This document shows positions 12,099 to 24,542 of a DNA stretch of 64,000 bases, one piece after another. The stretch's first letter is position 1, and the number at the start of each line of letters is the position of its first letter. The position numbers and the translations under genes were made by a program. The DNA comes from Whalleya microplaca (Eukaryota > Ascomycota > Sordariomycetes > Xylariales > Xylariaceae), in NCBI GenBank assembly GCA_022497155.1, contig MU385717.1:124001-188000 (forward strand). The letters run 5' to 3'. The notes under the pieces were generated by a model, which was given only the letters and a program-made list of their open reading frames with translations, made no database searches and had not been told where the DNA came from.

Positions 12099-14187
12099 AT
12101 GTTTAAATCTCAAGCTCAACTCCCATTCGAGGCTTCACCGCGAGCACGCACAATCGCAGAAAGCAACAGCAGTATGACTGACAAGGAGAGGGAAGATGAG
12201 AAGGAGTCGTTGCCTCCAGGTCTGTTATCTAACTCAGCGAATTCCGTCATTGCCGCCGAGAGCCCTGAACCGACCACCATGGTTGAACCTAGCCAGGAGA
12301 AAAGTCGAGATCTCACCGAGCAGGCGACAGCTCAACCCCAACACGGCAACTCGCTGAGAAGACTGCGGACCCGAGAAAATGGCACCGAGTATCCTTCCGG
12401 CTTATATTTGAGTCTAATTGTGTTGGCACTATGTCTCGCTGTCTTTTTAATGGCGCTTGAGTAAGCCCCTTTATTTTGCTTGACTTTACTTTCCTTTTTC
12501 TAGGTAGAAGCTGGCCTAAATTTCAAGCGACTGACAGCTTTGCACAGCAATGCCATTATTGCGACAGCCATCCCAAAGATTACGAGTAATTTCCATAGCT
12601 TACCCGATGTGGGGTGGTATGGAAGCGGTATGTCAAGCCAACATGTCACACCCGATGCCTAAACTGACCTAGGTGCCTTGTACGTAGCATACCTTCTTAC
12701 TACCGCCGCCCTACAACTCCTCTTTGGAAAACTTTACACTTTCTTGAGCCTCAAATGGGTATTCCTGACCGCGATTGGTATATTCGAGCTTGGCAGCTTG
12801 ATTTGTGGCGTTTCTCTGAACTCCACGACCCTGATCGTCGGCCGTGCCGTCTCTGGTCTTGGCGCGGCCGGTATCATGTCCGGAGCATTTCTCATCCTCG
12901 CCAATAGCGTTCCACTTGTCAAACGGCCAATGTTCACGTAGGCGAACTTTCTCAATCCTTTATCATAATCTTATCTAACGTTTATACAGCGGTCTAATTA
13001 GTGTCATGTACGGTGTCGCATCTGTCGCTGGCCCCCTTCTTGGCGGCCTTTTCATTGACAAAGTTGTAAGTCACTGCCACCTAATCCATACCCTCTCTAT
13101 TTCACTTCAGAAGCCCAAACTAACCAATGGAATACAGACGTGGAGATGGTGCTTTTTCATCAACCTTCCGATCGGTGCCCTAACCGTCCTCATTATCTTG
13201 GTCTTCCTCCAGGATATTACGCTAGCCAAGCCCAAGCATGATACCTTTTTTGAGCGCATCAAGCGCTTCGACCCCGTTGGCACCCTTCTCTTCATGCCAT
13301 CTATCGTATGCCTTCTTCTGGCTCTCCAATGGGGCGGCAATAAATACGAGTGGAAAAGTCAACGCATCCTCGCTTTATTTGGCGTCTTCGCCGTGCTCTT
13401 CATCGCCTTCCTCTACGTCCAGTACACCCAGCAGGAGAACGCGACGGTGCCTCCTCGGATCATGAAGCAGAGAACCGTCTGGGCCGGTAGCATATTCCTG
13501 TTCGGCGTCGGGTCGAGCTTCTTCATCATGGTGTTCTACATCCCGATCTGGTTCCAGTCGGTGCAGGGGGTCAGCGCCGTGGAGTCCGGCATCCGCAACC
13601 TGCCATTCCTCATAAGCGTGGTGGTGCTCTCCATGGGCACGGGAGTCCTAGTCACGATGTTCGGCTACTACGCGCCGTTCATGATCCTCGGCACCGTCAC
13701 CATGTCCGTGGGCGGCGGCCTGCTGTCCACCTGGAAGCCCGACACCCCGACGGGCATCTGGATCGGGTACCAGATTATCGCCGGCGCCGGCGTGGGCATG
13801 AGCCTGCAGCAGCCGCTGATGGCTGCGCAAACCGTGCTCGAGCCCAAGGACATCCCCACGGGGACTGCAGTGCTCGTGTTCGTCCAGACGATCGGCGGCG
13901 CCCTCTTCGTCAGCGTCGGCCAAACCGTCTTCACCAACCAGTTGGCAAAGCAGCTGGCCGAGAACGTTCCAGGACTCGATCCCGCCATTGTCCTCGGCGC
14001 CGGCGCCACGAATCTGCTAGACAACGTCCCGCCTGAGCTTGCCTCGGGCGTGGTGCTCTCGTACAATAATGCGCTGACTACTACGTTCCTTGTCGGCACC
14101 GGTCTGGCTGCCTTCACCATCTTGGGTAGTGCCATGATTGAATGGAAGAGCGTCAGGGGTAATAATGTCAAGGTTAGTATTGCTTAA
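12099..14187 (+). CDS. MFS multidrug/toxin efflux transporter, DHA2 (14-TM) type
   Basis: Five exons (12099-12460, 12548-12627, 12673-12937, 12990-13065, 13138-14187) give 610 residues. A long charged N-terminal tail (about 110 residues) precedes the first helix ([17 protein letters not shown]). Family motifs follow in order: [37 protein letters not shown], then the antiporter motif C segment [15 protein letters not shown] and [14 protein letters not shown]. Length and motifs match fungal 14-TM H+ antiporters such as aflatoxin-pump-like proteins, acting at the plasma membrane. The substrate is unknown. No biosynthetic genes lie next to it. An internal Met at 12174 is an alternative start. The last exon becomes strongly GC-rich after about 13490. 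Confidence 0.9.
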
Positions 14188-14612
14188 GCCTATTGGAACC
14201 ATCGTCGTTGGCAGTAAGGGCAGAAGCACCTCACCTATAAGTAGATTATCAGGATATTGGGTGGCAAGAGTGTTATTATAGAATTCAGGGCAATACAGAA
14301 GAGTTCACTTGTAGAGTTATGGCCTCAGAAGTACGGAGGGTGGAAATGACAGTCATAAATAGGGGGTCCAGGTCAAACTCCATTGCATTTTAGAGTATCA
14401 GATGCGCGCGCCATAGTTTCGCCTGTCATTAAATTCCATTTCCCTAGCAATCTGATACCTACCTGTTCTATGATTAGCAAATCAATGACCCAGTCCTATA
14501 ATATATGAGAACTAGAGTCATCTATCATATAGTTTATAATATCGTCCATTTCAACTCTAACTCCGTTTTTAGAACCCCTACCATGAAGCGTCAATCTTCC
14601 TACTCGAAATCC
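14188..14612. other. Convergent 3' intergenic
   Basis: Lies between the 3' ends of the MFS gene (plus) and the BTB gene (minus). AT-rich, with nothing further recognised. Confidence 0.5.
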
Positions 14613-15675
14613 TCAGGTTCGAGTGCTTCGTGGCCAGCAACACCAACAACAAAGTCCTTTAATTCGCGAGGGCTCAGGGCCGTTTGTGCAGAACCAAGTC
14701 GTAGGGTAAAATTTGGTATCTGCTCCACAATGATCGCAATAAGGAGGGAGGTAGTCGATAACCATGGGCTGTTCGCCCGGCTTTCCTATGTCTTGTGTCA
14801 GGCTCTTGAGCACGTCGCATGCCAAGCCCGGCACAGTATCCAGAGAGTTTCGAAAACTATCCGCCCCGAGGATTAGAAAGCGGGTCCACTCAATGAAGTT
14901 GACTAGCGCTTTGCGTCGAGGCTTCAAGGATTCGCGGGAGTACACAAGGTCTGCCAAGGCAAAAAAGTCGTTGGTGAAATTCCGGTCAAGGGGTCTTGAG
15001 AGCGTAATTCTTGTTCCTTTTGATGGTGTAGTATTGGAACAATCGTGCCCTTACCGACAGATCCCGCTCCAGTTCCGAGGCAATGAGGATTTGAAATGAA
15101 TCGAGACAGAAGAAGTCGGAGATTGTGAGAACTTCAGTACAAGTGTTGATGAATGTCTCGTGGTCATCTAGAAGGGCTTCGAGATCAGGTGATGCTGTGA
15201 AGCAAGTGAGTATAGGTGATAATTATCATTATGGCGTTCAATTTAATGACAGAGAGAGGGGTGGAGCAGTAAGGTGAGAATGAAGAAGCTACAGTACAGA
15301 CCCTTTCTTGTGTAGATGAAAGTGATTACCCAGTTCACTTTTGTAGGATCTTGCTCGCGAATCGTGATCTCTTTAGTTGTAGCTTCCTGCTTTCCAACTT
15401 AGCTATTTCTGTGACAAGTGGGAGGACCATGGGATGGGATTACCATGAATTGGCTTGTGAAGGCCTTCTTAAAGTAATCACAACGAGAGCATATGATATT
15501 TCTGTGTAGATTCCAGGTTTGGTCACCGCAGATGACCTTCACATCTGCGAACAGTCCTGAAGTCAATAACCTGTAGGCAGGTCAGTACCATGATTATCGT
15601 TTCTAAGGTAGGAAATATGAAGTCATACTGTTCATCATCCTCGGAGAAAGTGTTGTTCTGGGCTTGGCCTCTCAT
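14613..15675 (-). CDS. BTB/POZ domain protein
   Basis: Five exons on minus (15629-15675, 15444-15570, 15302-15386, 15059-15194, 14613-15009) give about 263 residues. The BTB core reads LLTSGLFADVKVICG, then TWNLHRNIICSRCDYFKKAF, EITIREQDP and VNWVITFIYT. A helical part follows with SRPLDRNFTNDFFALADLVY. The C-terminus is Cys-rich (CDHCGAD and CCWCC). Fungal BTB proteins of this kind dimerise through the BTB fold and often act as cullin-3 adaptors; which applies here is unknown. The intron at 15010-15058 uses a weak GTCGGT donor and that at 15195-15301 a GTCTGT donor. Both are needed to keep the frame, so those junctions are less certain than the BTB call. Confidence 0.75.
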
Positions 15676-16485
15676 CTTTGTCGAACATCTAGGTACCAGA
15701 ATTGCTAGCAATAATGAGTAACAGAGGAAGGAGATACAATAATGTCAAAGTTCAGGAAGGGAAACGTTGTTGTATATGATTGTGGCTGATGAGGTTCTAA
15801 GGGAAAACCTTGGTGTGAGAGTTTTTTTTGTGATGTTGGAAGGAATTCTTCGGTGTGAGTTTAGACTAGATTAAGAGGGACTGAAAGATTGTCATATAAT
15901 TAGGCCATCTAGAATTTCTAGGCCTACACGTCAGTACTACAAATGCAAAATAAAGAAGTGTCTTTACTGATCTTGAGTAATACCTTTTCATCGGCTTCAG
16001 CCTTGTCGTTGGATGGGGAAATTTGACGAAAGTAGGTCAGGATCAAGTACTCTCCAGTTCCTGGAAATGGTGAATATGTAAATTGACAACGAAGGGTTTG
16101 TAATGATCAAGGATGAAATGAAAATGGCTTGGCAGGCGAAACTACAGGGGGCCTGGCCGCCTTCCGCTTTATAAAAATACTATAAAAATACGGAAAGTGC
16201 GAGCAGAGTTACAGTTCACGAGTGGAAGGGGTTGCACCTTCAGACACTACATGTACCTGGAACATGAGAATTGTGGCGATTAACGCAATAGGTATTTCAA
16301 CCCTTAATCTCAAGGGCTATTGCGCCCAGCTCCCTGATCAAGGGACCCTATAATATCTACGAGGAACAATGCAACGTGCCATCCTCAGCCATTAGAACAT
16401 AATACCTAGCACGTAGAAGGTCGTGCATTTGTCCCAACTCAACCAATTGAAACCCCCATCCAGCCTTGAAAAAATCATGAACCCC
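15676..16485. other. Intergenic
   Basis: Contains the 5' flank of the BTB gene and the 3' flank of the next minus-strand gene. No further gene recognised. Confidence 0.5.
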
Positions 16486-18876
16486 CTAATCCTTTCTTCC
16501 CAAGTGCTCATCAAGCGATGAGCCCGTCACTGAGGTATCGGGAGGGGTATAATTCGACCCACCCGGCGAGTATCTGTACCCATCAGTAACGAGGTGCGAG
16601 TCGTCGCTCTCTTCCTCGTAAGCGGGTAGCTCCTCGTCGATGGAGGCGTAGTCCGGGAACGCCGAGGTCGGGCTCGGGGGCGTGGGAGCGTGGAGCTCAT
16701 GTACCGGTACCTGGGGCACATATTCGCGAGCACGGCCTTCCTCCGCTGCGACCATGTCGCCGACAACGCTAGCCGCATTCCGGAACTCTGCGATTTCTTG
16801 CTCCATGGTGTTCGAGAGGTTGTCCTCGTCGTCGCTTTCATCGTCATGCAGATGTCTCATGATAGCCTCCTTCTCCTCTTCCTCGGCATGTTGACGCCTC
16901 ACGCTCTCCTTCAGCCACCTGACTAGTTCGCCATACTTTGTCCCGGGGGTGCCGTGTCGAGCAGCACTGTTGTCACGGCGCTGTTGGCGGGCAGATCGGG
17001 ATCGACGCCCTCCATCACAGCGATCGCGGCGGTTTTCACGGGACTTGGAGAAACACCGAGTGTGTATGGCGCTGATGAGGAAAGCGAGGACTACGATGGT
17101 AGCTAGTATCTGCAAGACCGACACTGTGTCAAAGAGGCTGTGGCCAAAAGGCTATATAACATTGTTAGCGAGAATATCTTTTCATCTCATTGAAGATACT
17201 TACGGGTGGAGGAGGTGGTCTGAGACCTCCGTGTCGTCCACCGCGATGACCAGGAGGCGGAGGCGGGGGCGGAGGTGGAGGGCCACCCTCAGCAAAATGC
17301 ATTGGGCGCCCATCGTCATCAAAGGGTGGAGGAGGAGGTGGAGGTGGTGCCTAGAAATAATCAATATCAACATGCTCAAAGATGCCGAGCTTTCTTCCAG
17401 CTTACCATGTCATCGTCAAATCCGGGTGGTCCAGGTCGCTCGAAAGGAGGATCCTCTAGAGACTCGTGACTTGGTGGTGGTGGACCATGAGGATGTGGTG
17501 GAGGACCATGAGGCGGAGGAGGACCGTGGGGCGGAGGACCATCGAACGGTGGAGGACCATCATATGGTGGAGGACCGTCAAACGGTGGCGGGCCATCGAA
17601 CGGTGGAGGGCCATCAAATGGTGGAGGACCGTGTGGCGGCGGGGGGCCGTGAGGGGACGGGGGCCCCCAAGCAGGTGGCGGTCCATGAGGCGGCGGACCG
17701 CCATGGTGAGGCGGAGGCGGGCCGTGATGCGGCGGCGGTGGACCGTGATGCGGCGGTGGAGGGCCATGAGGTGGTGGCGGTGGGTGATAAAAGTGCGGTG
17801 ATCCTTCTGGATGTCCGTGGACCGGGAATGGGAAGTCATGAGGAGGGCCTCCTGGTGGCGGCCGCTCTCCGTGTCCATGGTGGGGTGGAGGGGGGCAGTG
17901 GCAGAAATGAGGTTTGCCATGCGGAGGGCGGAATGGCGGCGGGTGCGGGAGTGAATGATTGCCATGGGTATGGTTACCATGGTGCTTTGCGACCCAATGC
18001 TCGCCCTTCCCACGATGAGGGAATCCCCAGTGCGGCCTACGGCCAAACGAGTCTCTGTCTCCACCATCTTTCCAGTATAGCTTGCTAGCCATTCCCTTCA
18101 CCCCGTCATACACCGCTTTGAATACACACTTCAAACTATCGCACTGAGCGACCGAAAGTAGTTCCTCGGGTCGTTCGAGATCAAACTTTTCGGATATGTA
18201 TTGCATCTTCGAGGCAATCGCGTATTCAAGCGCCATCATCTGTTGCTTCATCGATTCCAACTCGGCCAGTTCAGTGTCCAAGTCTGGCGAATGTGGATGC
18301 TCCTTGATGGTAGGAACAAGAGACACCCAAACTGGTGCTGTCTGTTTAAATCGAATGCTGAATTCCTGGCCCTCGACCTTCTTCTCATTGATAGAGATGA
18401 CTTCAAAAGTCATCAATTGCCCTGGAGATTCATCTTCTAAAGGCACGCAGGTAAACTTCCAGTTGGCGACGACGTTGGTGTCATGTTCCGTAGAGATCGG
18501 TCCTGACCCAGCACCATGCTCATTCTGTGCTAAGACTCTCCCGTTGAGCGTGACATTTCCATAGCCGCAAGGCAAATTTGACTCGAGGACATCGACTTGA
18601 AGTGACTTAAGGCTTTACTTAGTCATGATCTTATACTAAGCATTCATAAATAATCCGTATACTTACTGTCTCCTGGAGAGCAGCCTCCTCGGAGTTACTG
18701 TTAATATTGAGTTTGATAGATGATACATGGGGAGTATTATCTGAGAGCAATGCGTGTTAGCAAGAGAGTGTTTCCTTTAACAGAACTAGCGAATAGTGCT
18801 TACCCTCCCGTTTGGCTGGAAAGGCTGTTACCAGCGCCGGCGCGAGCAACAGCGCAGCCTTGAATAGGCCACGCAT
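16486..18876 (-). CDS. Proline/histidine/glycine-rich type I membrane protein (unknown)
   Basis: Five exons on minus (18804-18876, 18667-18740, 17406-18605, 17204-17350, 16486-17151) give 719 residues in one continuous frame. Residues 1-19 are a signal peptide (MRGLFKAALLLAPALVTAF). An N-terminal ectodomain of about 170 residues has three Cys (PCGYGN, FTCVPL, QCDSLKC region) and a Glu/Met-rich helix. A very long low-complexity region (about 230-500) follows, with His/Gly/Pro segments and HHGPPPP and FDGPPP repeats. One transmembrane helix (about 510-529, VLQILATIVVLAFLISAI) precedes a basic stretch (RRSRSARQQRR) and an acidic cytoplasmic tail of about 170 residues containing PAYEEE. Polyproline tracts may span the wall or bind SH3/WW-type partners, and His-rich parts may bind metal; both are inference. 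I do not recognise a family. Confidence 0.75.
17536..17628 (-). repeat. In-frame 18-bp coding tandem repeat (FDGPPP units)
   Basis: Five consecutive six-residue units [FY]DGPPP in the proline-rich gene, with Y in one unit. Adjacent HGPPP and HHGPPPP units continue upstream and downstream. Near-identical 18-bp units imply copy-number variability by slippage. Confidence 0.8.
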
Positions 18877-20074
18877 TGTGACTTTAGGCAGCGAGAGACT
18901 ATTTGGAAGGATAACCAAACGATAAAAAAACGACGCTGGTGTGGCAAGACAATAATACACCTACACGCAGCGAAGGTGTCAGGTGAATAGAAAGGAACAA
19001 AACGTCTGCCTAGACATGCGAACTGCGAGAAATATGTAAGACGACTCAGGTTCTGGTGGTCTTCATGTGGGGTCGCCACGCGGACATGTTCGCATCGGGG
19101 CGATGCGCCTACACTCGATAAAACGACAGGAGATTGATAACGTCAAACGACAATTTGCCCGCTTGGGAAATGTCAAGCGGCCCGCTCTGGAAATGACAAA
19201 AGAGCATTTCACGCATTTCACGCAGCGAATGCTAGCGTCTTCACTGAGGCTGCGCAAGCCCATCTCCTACTGTCTCCGACTAAGCAAGGATGGTGTGGAT
19301 ATGGGCCAATCAGCTTCAACTAGCTGACGAGTCCTCTAACCAGGACTGACAGGCTAGACAGGCTAGCAATGGGCTGAGCCGACACCAGTTATGCTCGAGG
19401 ATACCAATAATGAAATGAATGGAATGAAACCGAGGTTTTAGCAACCCTATGAAAGATCGCTCACCCAGGCGAAGAGTTGTTAAGGTTAGAAAACAAGCTT
19501 TATTTCGATCCTTGGTATCAAGAGTATTGATGTACAACATACTTATAAAGATAATCAATACCAGATGCTTTGCTAGTAGAAGGTAACTTGGGAACATCGA
19601 GGGAATATGTGTACATGAAGGATTGAGGATGAGATGCCAGCAATACCTGAATACTGCCATTTGCGCTCCGAGTCACCTTCGTTGACGGCTCGAGTTCCCA
19701 TCTGCCGATACTTGTAACTCTACATAGATTAGTGTATGCTTCTATACAAAGATATCAAACTTATCATAGTCTCGAGGTACGTACGGCAACAGATGCCGAG
19801 ACTAATTAAATGACGAGATTTCTCTATGTGGTCCGAGCACCCATTTACTAAGTTACATAGTACAAGGGCTCAATGCGCAAAGGTGGAGAAGGTGGCTCGA
19901 ACCACAGAAGGCGCGTGCTATTGTGGCTGAGAATATCTACGACCCACCAAATCCCAGCTCTCGACATCATCAGCCTCATCCAGTTTCCTTGTCGCACATC
20001 ATCCAAAAACCAAAACGTATATTGCCATCCACGCTCAGTCGGACACCCTACCCCTTGCGGCTTATCTATTCAAT
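18877..20074. other. Divergent intergenic, promoters of the proline-rich gene and LSM4
   Basis: Shared upstream region between a minus-strand and a plus-strand gene. The open frames here (for example 19316-19660 minus) show no family features. Nothing else recognised. Confidence 0.5.
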
Positions 20075-20634
20075 ATGGTATTACAGACACCACATATACA
20101 CCCAGTTGTGTCGGTACTGCCATGCTAATACAGTCTAGTTACCCCTCGGTCTCTTGAACGCGGCCCAGGGCCATCCTATGCTTGTCGAGCTAAAGAACGG
20201 AGAGACACTCAACGGCCATTTAATACAATGCGATACCTGGATGAATCTGACGCTGAAGGAAGTCATCCAGACAAGTCCCGTAAGCGGTCGCGCCCCGGCC
20301 CCCAAACTGGCGCATTCGCTGACCTTGGAAACAGAAAGCAGACAAATTCGTTCGACTCCCCGAAGTATACGTCAAGGGCAACAACGTGGGTTCTATGAAA
20401 AGCGCAACGATACATATTTACTCCCGAAACTGATGGGATATGCAGATCAAATACCTGAGAGTACCCGACGAGATCATCGATCTAGTAAAAGACCAACAAC
20501 ACGGACAGCAAGGCGGATTTAGAGGTGGCCGCGGTGGCCAACAGAGAGGAGACCACGGCGGAAGAGGTGGCGATCGAGGTGGTCGCGGCGGACGAGGACA
20601 AGGAAGAGGCCGGGGCAGGGGCCGGGGTGCGTGA
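20075..20634 (+). CDS. LSM4: U6 snRNA-associated Sm-like protein LSm4
   Basis: Four exons (20075-20077, 20139-20279, 20335-20385, 20446-20634) give 127 residues. The protein opens [20 protein letters not shown]. The Sm1 motif is followed by [17 protein letters not shown] and the Sm2 motif [15 protein letters not shown]. The C-terminus is an RGG tail ([17 protein letters not shown]...), as in other LSm4 proteins. It is a subunit of the LSm2-8 ring on U6 snRNA (nuclear splicing) and the LSm1-7 ring (cytoplasmic decapping). Remarkably, exon 1 holds only the ATG: the intron (GTATTA...CTAG, 61 nt) starts directly after the start codon. This is required because the conserved second residue onward is coded at 20139. 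Confidence 0.92.
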
Positions 20635-21290
20635 AGGGCCATATCGTGACACGAAGCTCATGCGACGAAGACGAACACGCCGGGGATTTCCATCGACTAC
20701 CTCGATAAGCCATAATAATGAATGCGGCATGGCCTACGTGGAGCTGACATAGTCCGTGTTGGAGCGCTAGATGAAGATACCCACGCTGTTTGCGGTAGTG
20801 AAGGTGAGGGCAATGCTAAACGGTTCTCGCAATCAAGGCACAAGAGCTGGAGAGTGTGCCATAACGGAGATATTGAGATGTCTTGAATCAAAAGCAACAT
20901 CTTGACTACCTAGTCTGACATTTGAAATGTACGTGGTGCCTAGATGACAGTTAGCGGTACTCCCTTGATATTACCAACATATGGCTAAGAAAGACCAGAT
21001 CTATAGGTATATAAGGGACCTCAATCGGTTATTTTCTTGCAGTGAAACCACATTGCTCGAGTAATTCATACGATTTATACTTATACCGCTACGTCTTCAA
21101 GTGTCTAATTCTACATCCAAGCTAATGGGAATCATCTCTGCGCATACGCAGTATAATAATACTGTAGGCTATACGCTGTCCGTTGCCGGCTGCCGCCAGC
21201 TGGCAACAAGGGCTGCTACAGACCTGGCAATTGTCGCAACTTTTGCATTTATTCCTACCAATCCAATTCATATTCGATTCTCGTTCAGCA
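20635..21290. other. Intergenic and 5' leader of the PPR-like gene
   Basis: Short region between two plus-strand genes. An upstream in-frame Met at 21183 would extend the next protein by 36 residues, but I prefer the downstream start. Confidence 0.5.
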
Positions 21291-23177
21291 ATGCTGGCGG
21301 AGCGCCTTGTAGTTGATGGGCTCTGGCGATGTTTGTGTCCATCGGTAGATTTAGCAACGCTCTCCAAATTATCAAGGGCGCCTCGTTGCACTCGCCCACG
21401 ACCGATTCTACAGATACCACAAAGACAATGTCGACGAGAATACCGCACTATCGCAATCGGGATCAACCGAAAATCTGCTGAGCAAGCGCGTGTAGAGTAC
21501 CTCGTGCGACTAGCGAAACGAAGCCCCTGGGTCCCTGGGGCTCTCTTCGAAGGTGTGGATTCCTTCCTCACCAAACTCGACAGGATACCGACTCGGACCA
21601 TTTACGCTGCCCTTCGAGAGCTCCCAGGTGTCGCAGGCACCTACTTCTCCGTCGTGAAGTTAGTGGAGTATCTGGTTAAGGAGCGCAACGAGCAGCCGAA
21701 TGCTATTCTCTACACAAGCCTCATAAGAGCAAATATCGATAAGCGCCATGGGTCCGCTAAGGTTGCCGCTCAACTTTACATGGAGATGGAGAAGTTAGGC
21801 ATACCAGACATGCCCCAGCTATACCAAGCTCTCTTAGAGGTGAGGACACTTGCTTCCCCGTACAGTCGCTCGGGAGCTTACAACATGAAATAGGTGACAG
21901 CTGTCCACCCTGATTACGTCCTTCGATCTTCGGTACTTTTCGAGATGAAGAATCGATGGTATTCGCCAACGGCCCATGACCTCGTGAATATCATCGTCGG
22001 GCTCTTGAGAGATAACCAGTATGAGCTTGCCCTTGAGAAGCTCGAGGAAATGCACAAGAATCCGGTCACAGTTCCAACCTGGCTCTACGAAATATTCCTC
22101 TACACGTTTGGAGAATTAGGCTTCCATGATGAAACACTCGCAATTCTCAAGTTTCGGTTAAAGCTTGGAAATGCTTTAAAAATGCCGTTATCGTTGAATG
22201 CGTGGCATTACATGCTTGATGTGTACAGCAGGGATGCTTTCTACGATGGCATCAAATTCATATGGTCCCGCTCAGTTTCGCCTGGATATTTGAATCCATC
22301 TGACGGAACAGTTACGAATATACTCAACGCAGCATCTAGACATGTGGACGAAAGGCTAGCAGTAAAAGTAATCCAAACACTTTCAGACCGTGGAAAAAGA
22401 CTCGGCCTACATCACTACGAAGCTCTGGTGCATATCCACGCACAGCAAAGAGACCTTCGCAAGGCTTTCACAATACTATGCCTTATGAATAAGGGAGGGC
22501 TCACGCCTGACTTGTCTAGCACGCGATCTATCTTTCAAGTGCTTCGTGCATCAGCCTCGGATACAGATACCTCGCTAGCCATCTTAAATGATCTTAGGCT
22601 ACAATATCAGGTCCCCAGTGCAGCCTTCAACGTAGTATTAGAAACAACCGAGATCCATCATGGATTCAAGTTTGCCCTCGATCTTTACCGCAGCGTGCGT
22701 CGCATCTGCGTTAATGGGCCAGATCTCGAAACGTACCATATCCTCCTTCGTCATTGCACATATAGGAAATCTATGAATTTTCTAACTGCCGAAATGGAAG
22801 CATTTTCCATCGCGCCCACCGAGGTGACATACAACCACTTGATACGCATCTCCACCATGCAAGACGACTACACACAGGCCTTCCAATACCTTGAAAAGAT
22901 GGAATCGGCTACGACAGCAGGCCAGCCAAACAACTGGTGGATGAGTAGAGATTCGGCTTTAGCGCTTATCAGGAGATGCATTCAAGCAGAAGATATGAGA
23001 GTTCAGCAGCTCATTAGTGAATGTCGCAGTCGAAAAATTCCTGTTGATGAAGAGGTACAGCAATTGGTAAAGGCTGTCCAAAAGCAAAAGGAACTGGATG
23101 GTTCAGCGGGATCAGATCTCAAAGCCGACACTGAAGTGGTATCTGTACCTGCTGTAGGTCTGTCAGGTCTGTCGTAA
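21291..23177 (+). CDS. Pentatricopeptide-repeat-like mitochondrial protein
   Basis: Two exons (21291-21839, 21894-23177) join across a 54-nt intron (GTGAGG...ATAG) into 610 residues. The N-terminus (MLAERLVVDGLWRCLCPSVD and the following Arg-rich stretch) looks like a mitochondrial targeting peptide. The rest is all-helical with degenerate 35-residue units; phrases such as NAILYTSLIRAN, DLVNIIVGLL, NAWHYMLDVYSR, HYEALVHIHAQQ and TYHILLRHC fit PPR helix A. Fungal PPR proteins bind organellar RNA and aid mRNA stability or translation. No specific orthologue (for example Pet309, Aep3) can be assigned from sequence alone. The frame extends upstream to a Met at 21183; the shorter start is chosen for its targeting-peptide character. 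Confidence 0.75.
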
Positions 23178-24542
23178 CCATTCTTCCAGATCCCAGCCAT
23201 AGGTAGCTACTTGACTCGATGACAAGCTACAGAACCTGACTTGCCGTATCTGTGATCCCATGGAATTAACTCCGGTATCACGGAGTTAGGAATCCGGTGA
23301 AGAATGAAATATTGGCGTTTCATCTAGGTTTAAAGATTACGAATGTGCAAGGCCCTTCGCCCGGGTGTCGTCCCTGTTCATCGGGGGTAGAAGCAGTCCA
23401 TCTTTTATTACCACTTTCAATTTCACATGATCATCTTTCCAACTTACTGTTAGGAAGATCTACTACCTACCAAGTTTTTTTTTTCCCTCTCTTTTGCCCT
23501 TCGTTTGTCTCTTGTCATCCTCGACGATTTCTAAGGCACTCTAAGACACTCTAAGACACCCTTTCAAGCGTCAGCCACAACCCTGTTTTAGGGAATAGGT
23601 TATGGTTATCAGATTATAAAGCACGGCGCAATTGAAGGGTTTATGCCAAGCAATGCTGCCATATCCTTCCAATAATAGTGACGTACTACCTAGGTAGTAA
23701 TCCGTGAAACAAATAAAGTTCTCTCGAGCTGCTAATAAGAAACTAGATGATGGTGTGCGGGACAGTATGGAGATAGGCTGATAAATCCATATAGATCCAG
23801 AACGCCTGGCAAACTCCGGTGGTTTGGGACCAATAAGAATGTGCGAGACTGCATAGGCGGCTGACTGAGCAGAACCTACCGAGATCGTAAAAAACTCCGA
23901 AGTGACTTCCCATCAGCTAGCAATTTGCAAGAGGTCAGAAGTATCTATAAGCAAAGATCCATGGTCGAGAGATAGCTACTATCTGAGATCAGTCTTGGCA
24001 TTCCAAAGATCCATGCCACGTGGTGGATGGCAGTTCTACATCAACTTGTCACGTCAATCTTCCAAAAGATATAAGCAACGTAAAGTTCGCTCCACGCTAA
24101 CAATGAAGTGTAGTTGATATCGGCCATGACTCTTCAACTTGCTGTTCCACAGCCTAGGACTGATTTATAATCCTCCATACATAGCAACACCGTCTGACTC
24201 TGAAGCTAGTCATTCATAGGTGGTCAGATATGGCGTTTCGTTTTGGTTCTGCCATATGGGGATTAGAAATAGATGCAATGGAGAAAGCCAGCTATGTCCG
24301 TCCGTGTAATGTTTCTCTTCAAGCTTCATAGTATATAAGACCTTGGTGAGTCGGTTCAGGTTTGTACTTCTCTGTCAAGATCAAGCTTCACAACTCCTTG
24401 ATGCTATTACTCCCTGTACAACCTCATCTACTAGTACCAGCACAAGTGTATAAATTCTTCATCTTCTGTGCATACCACCAGGAGTTGTCAAAGACAACGC
24501 CAGCTTAATCGTCCCATAATACCAGTAGGTAGTATTAGCACG
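23178..24542. other. Intergenic
   Basis: AT-rich. Contains a TACCTAGGTA palindrome at 23687-23696 and two copies of CAAAGATCCATG near 23953 and 24005. No gene recognised. Confidence 0.5.

Noticed and set aside
16949..18088. 379-codon plus frame opposite the proline-rich gene
   Set aside because: Repeat-derived antisense of the proline codons; no start context or domain.
12099..19000. Secondary-metabolite cluster around the MFS pump
   Set aside because: No backbone or tailoring enzyme nearby; the BTB and membrane proteins do not indicate a cluster.
19885..19900. Minus-strand GGTTCGAGCC resembling a tRNA B box
   Set aside because: No matching acceptor stem, D arm or A box at tRNA spacing; probably chance.
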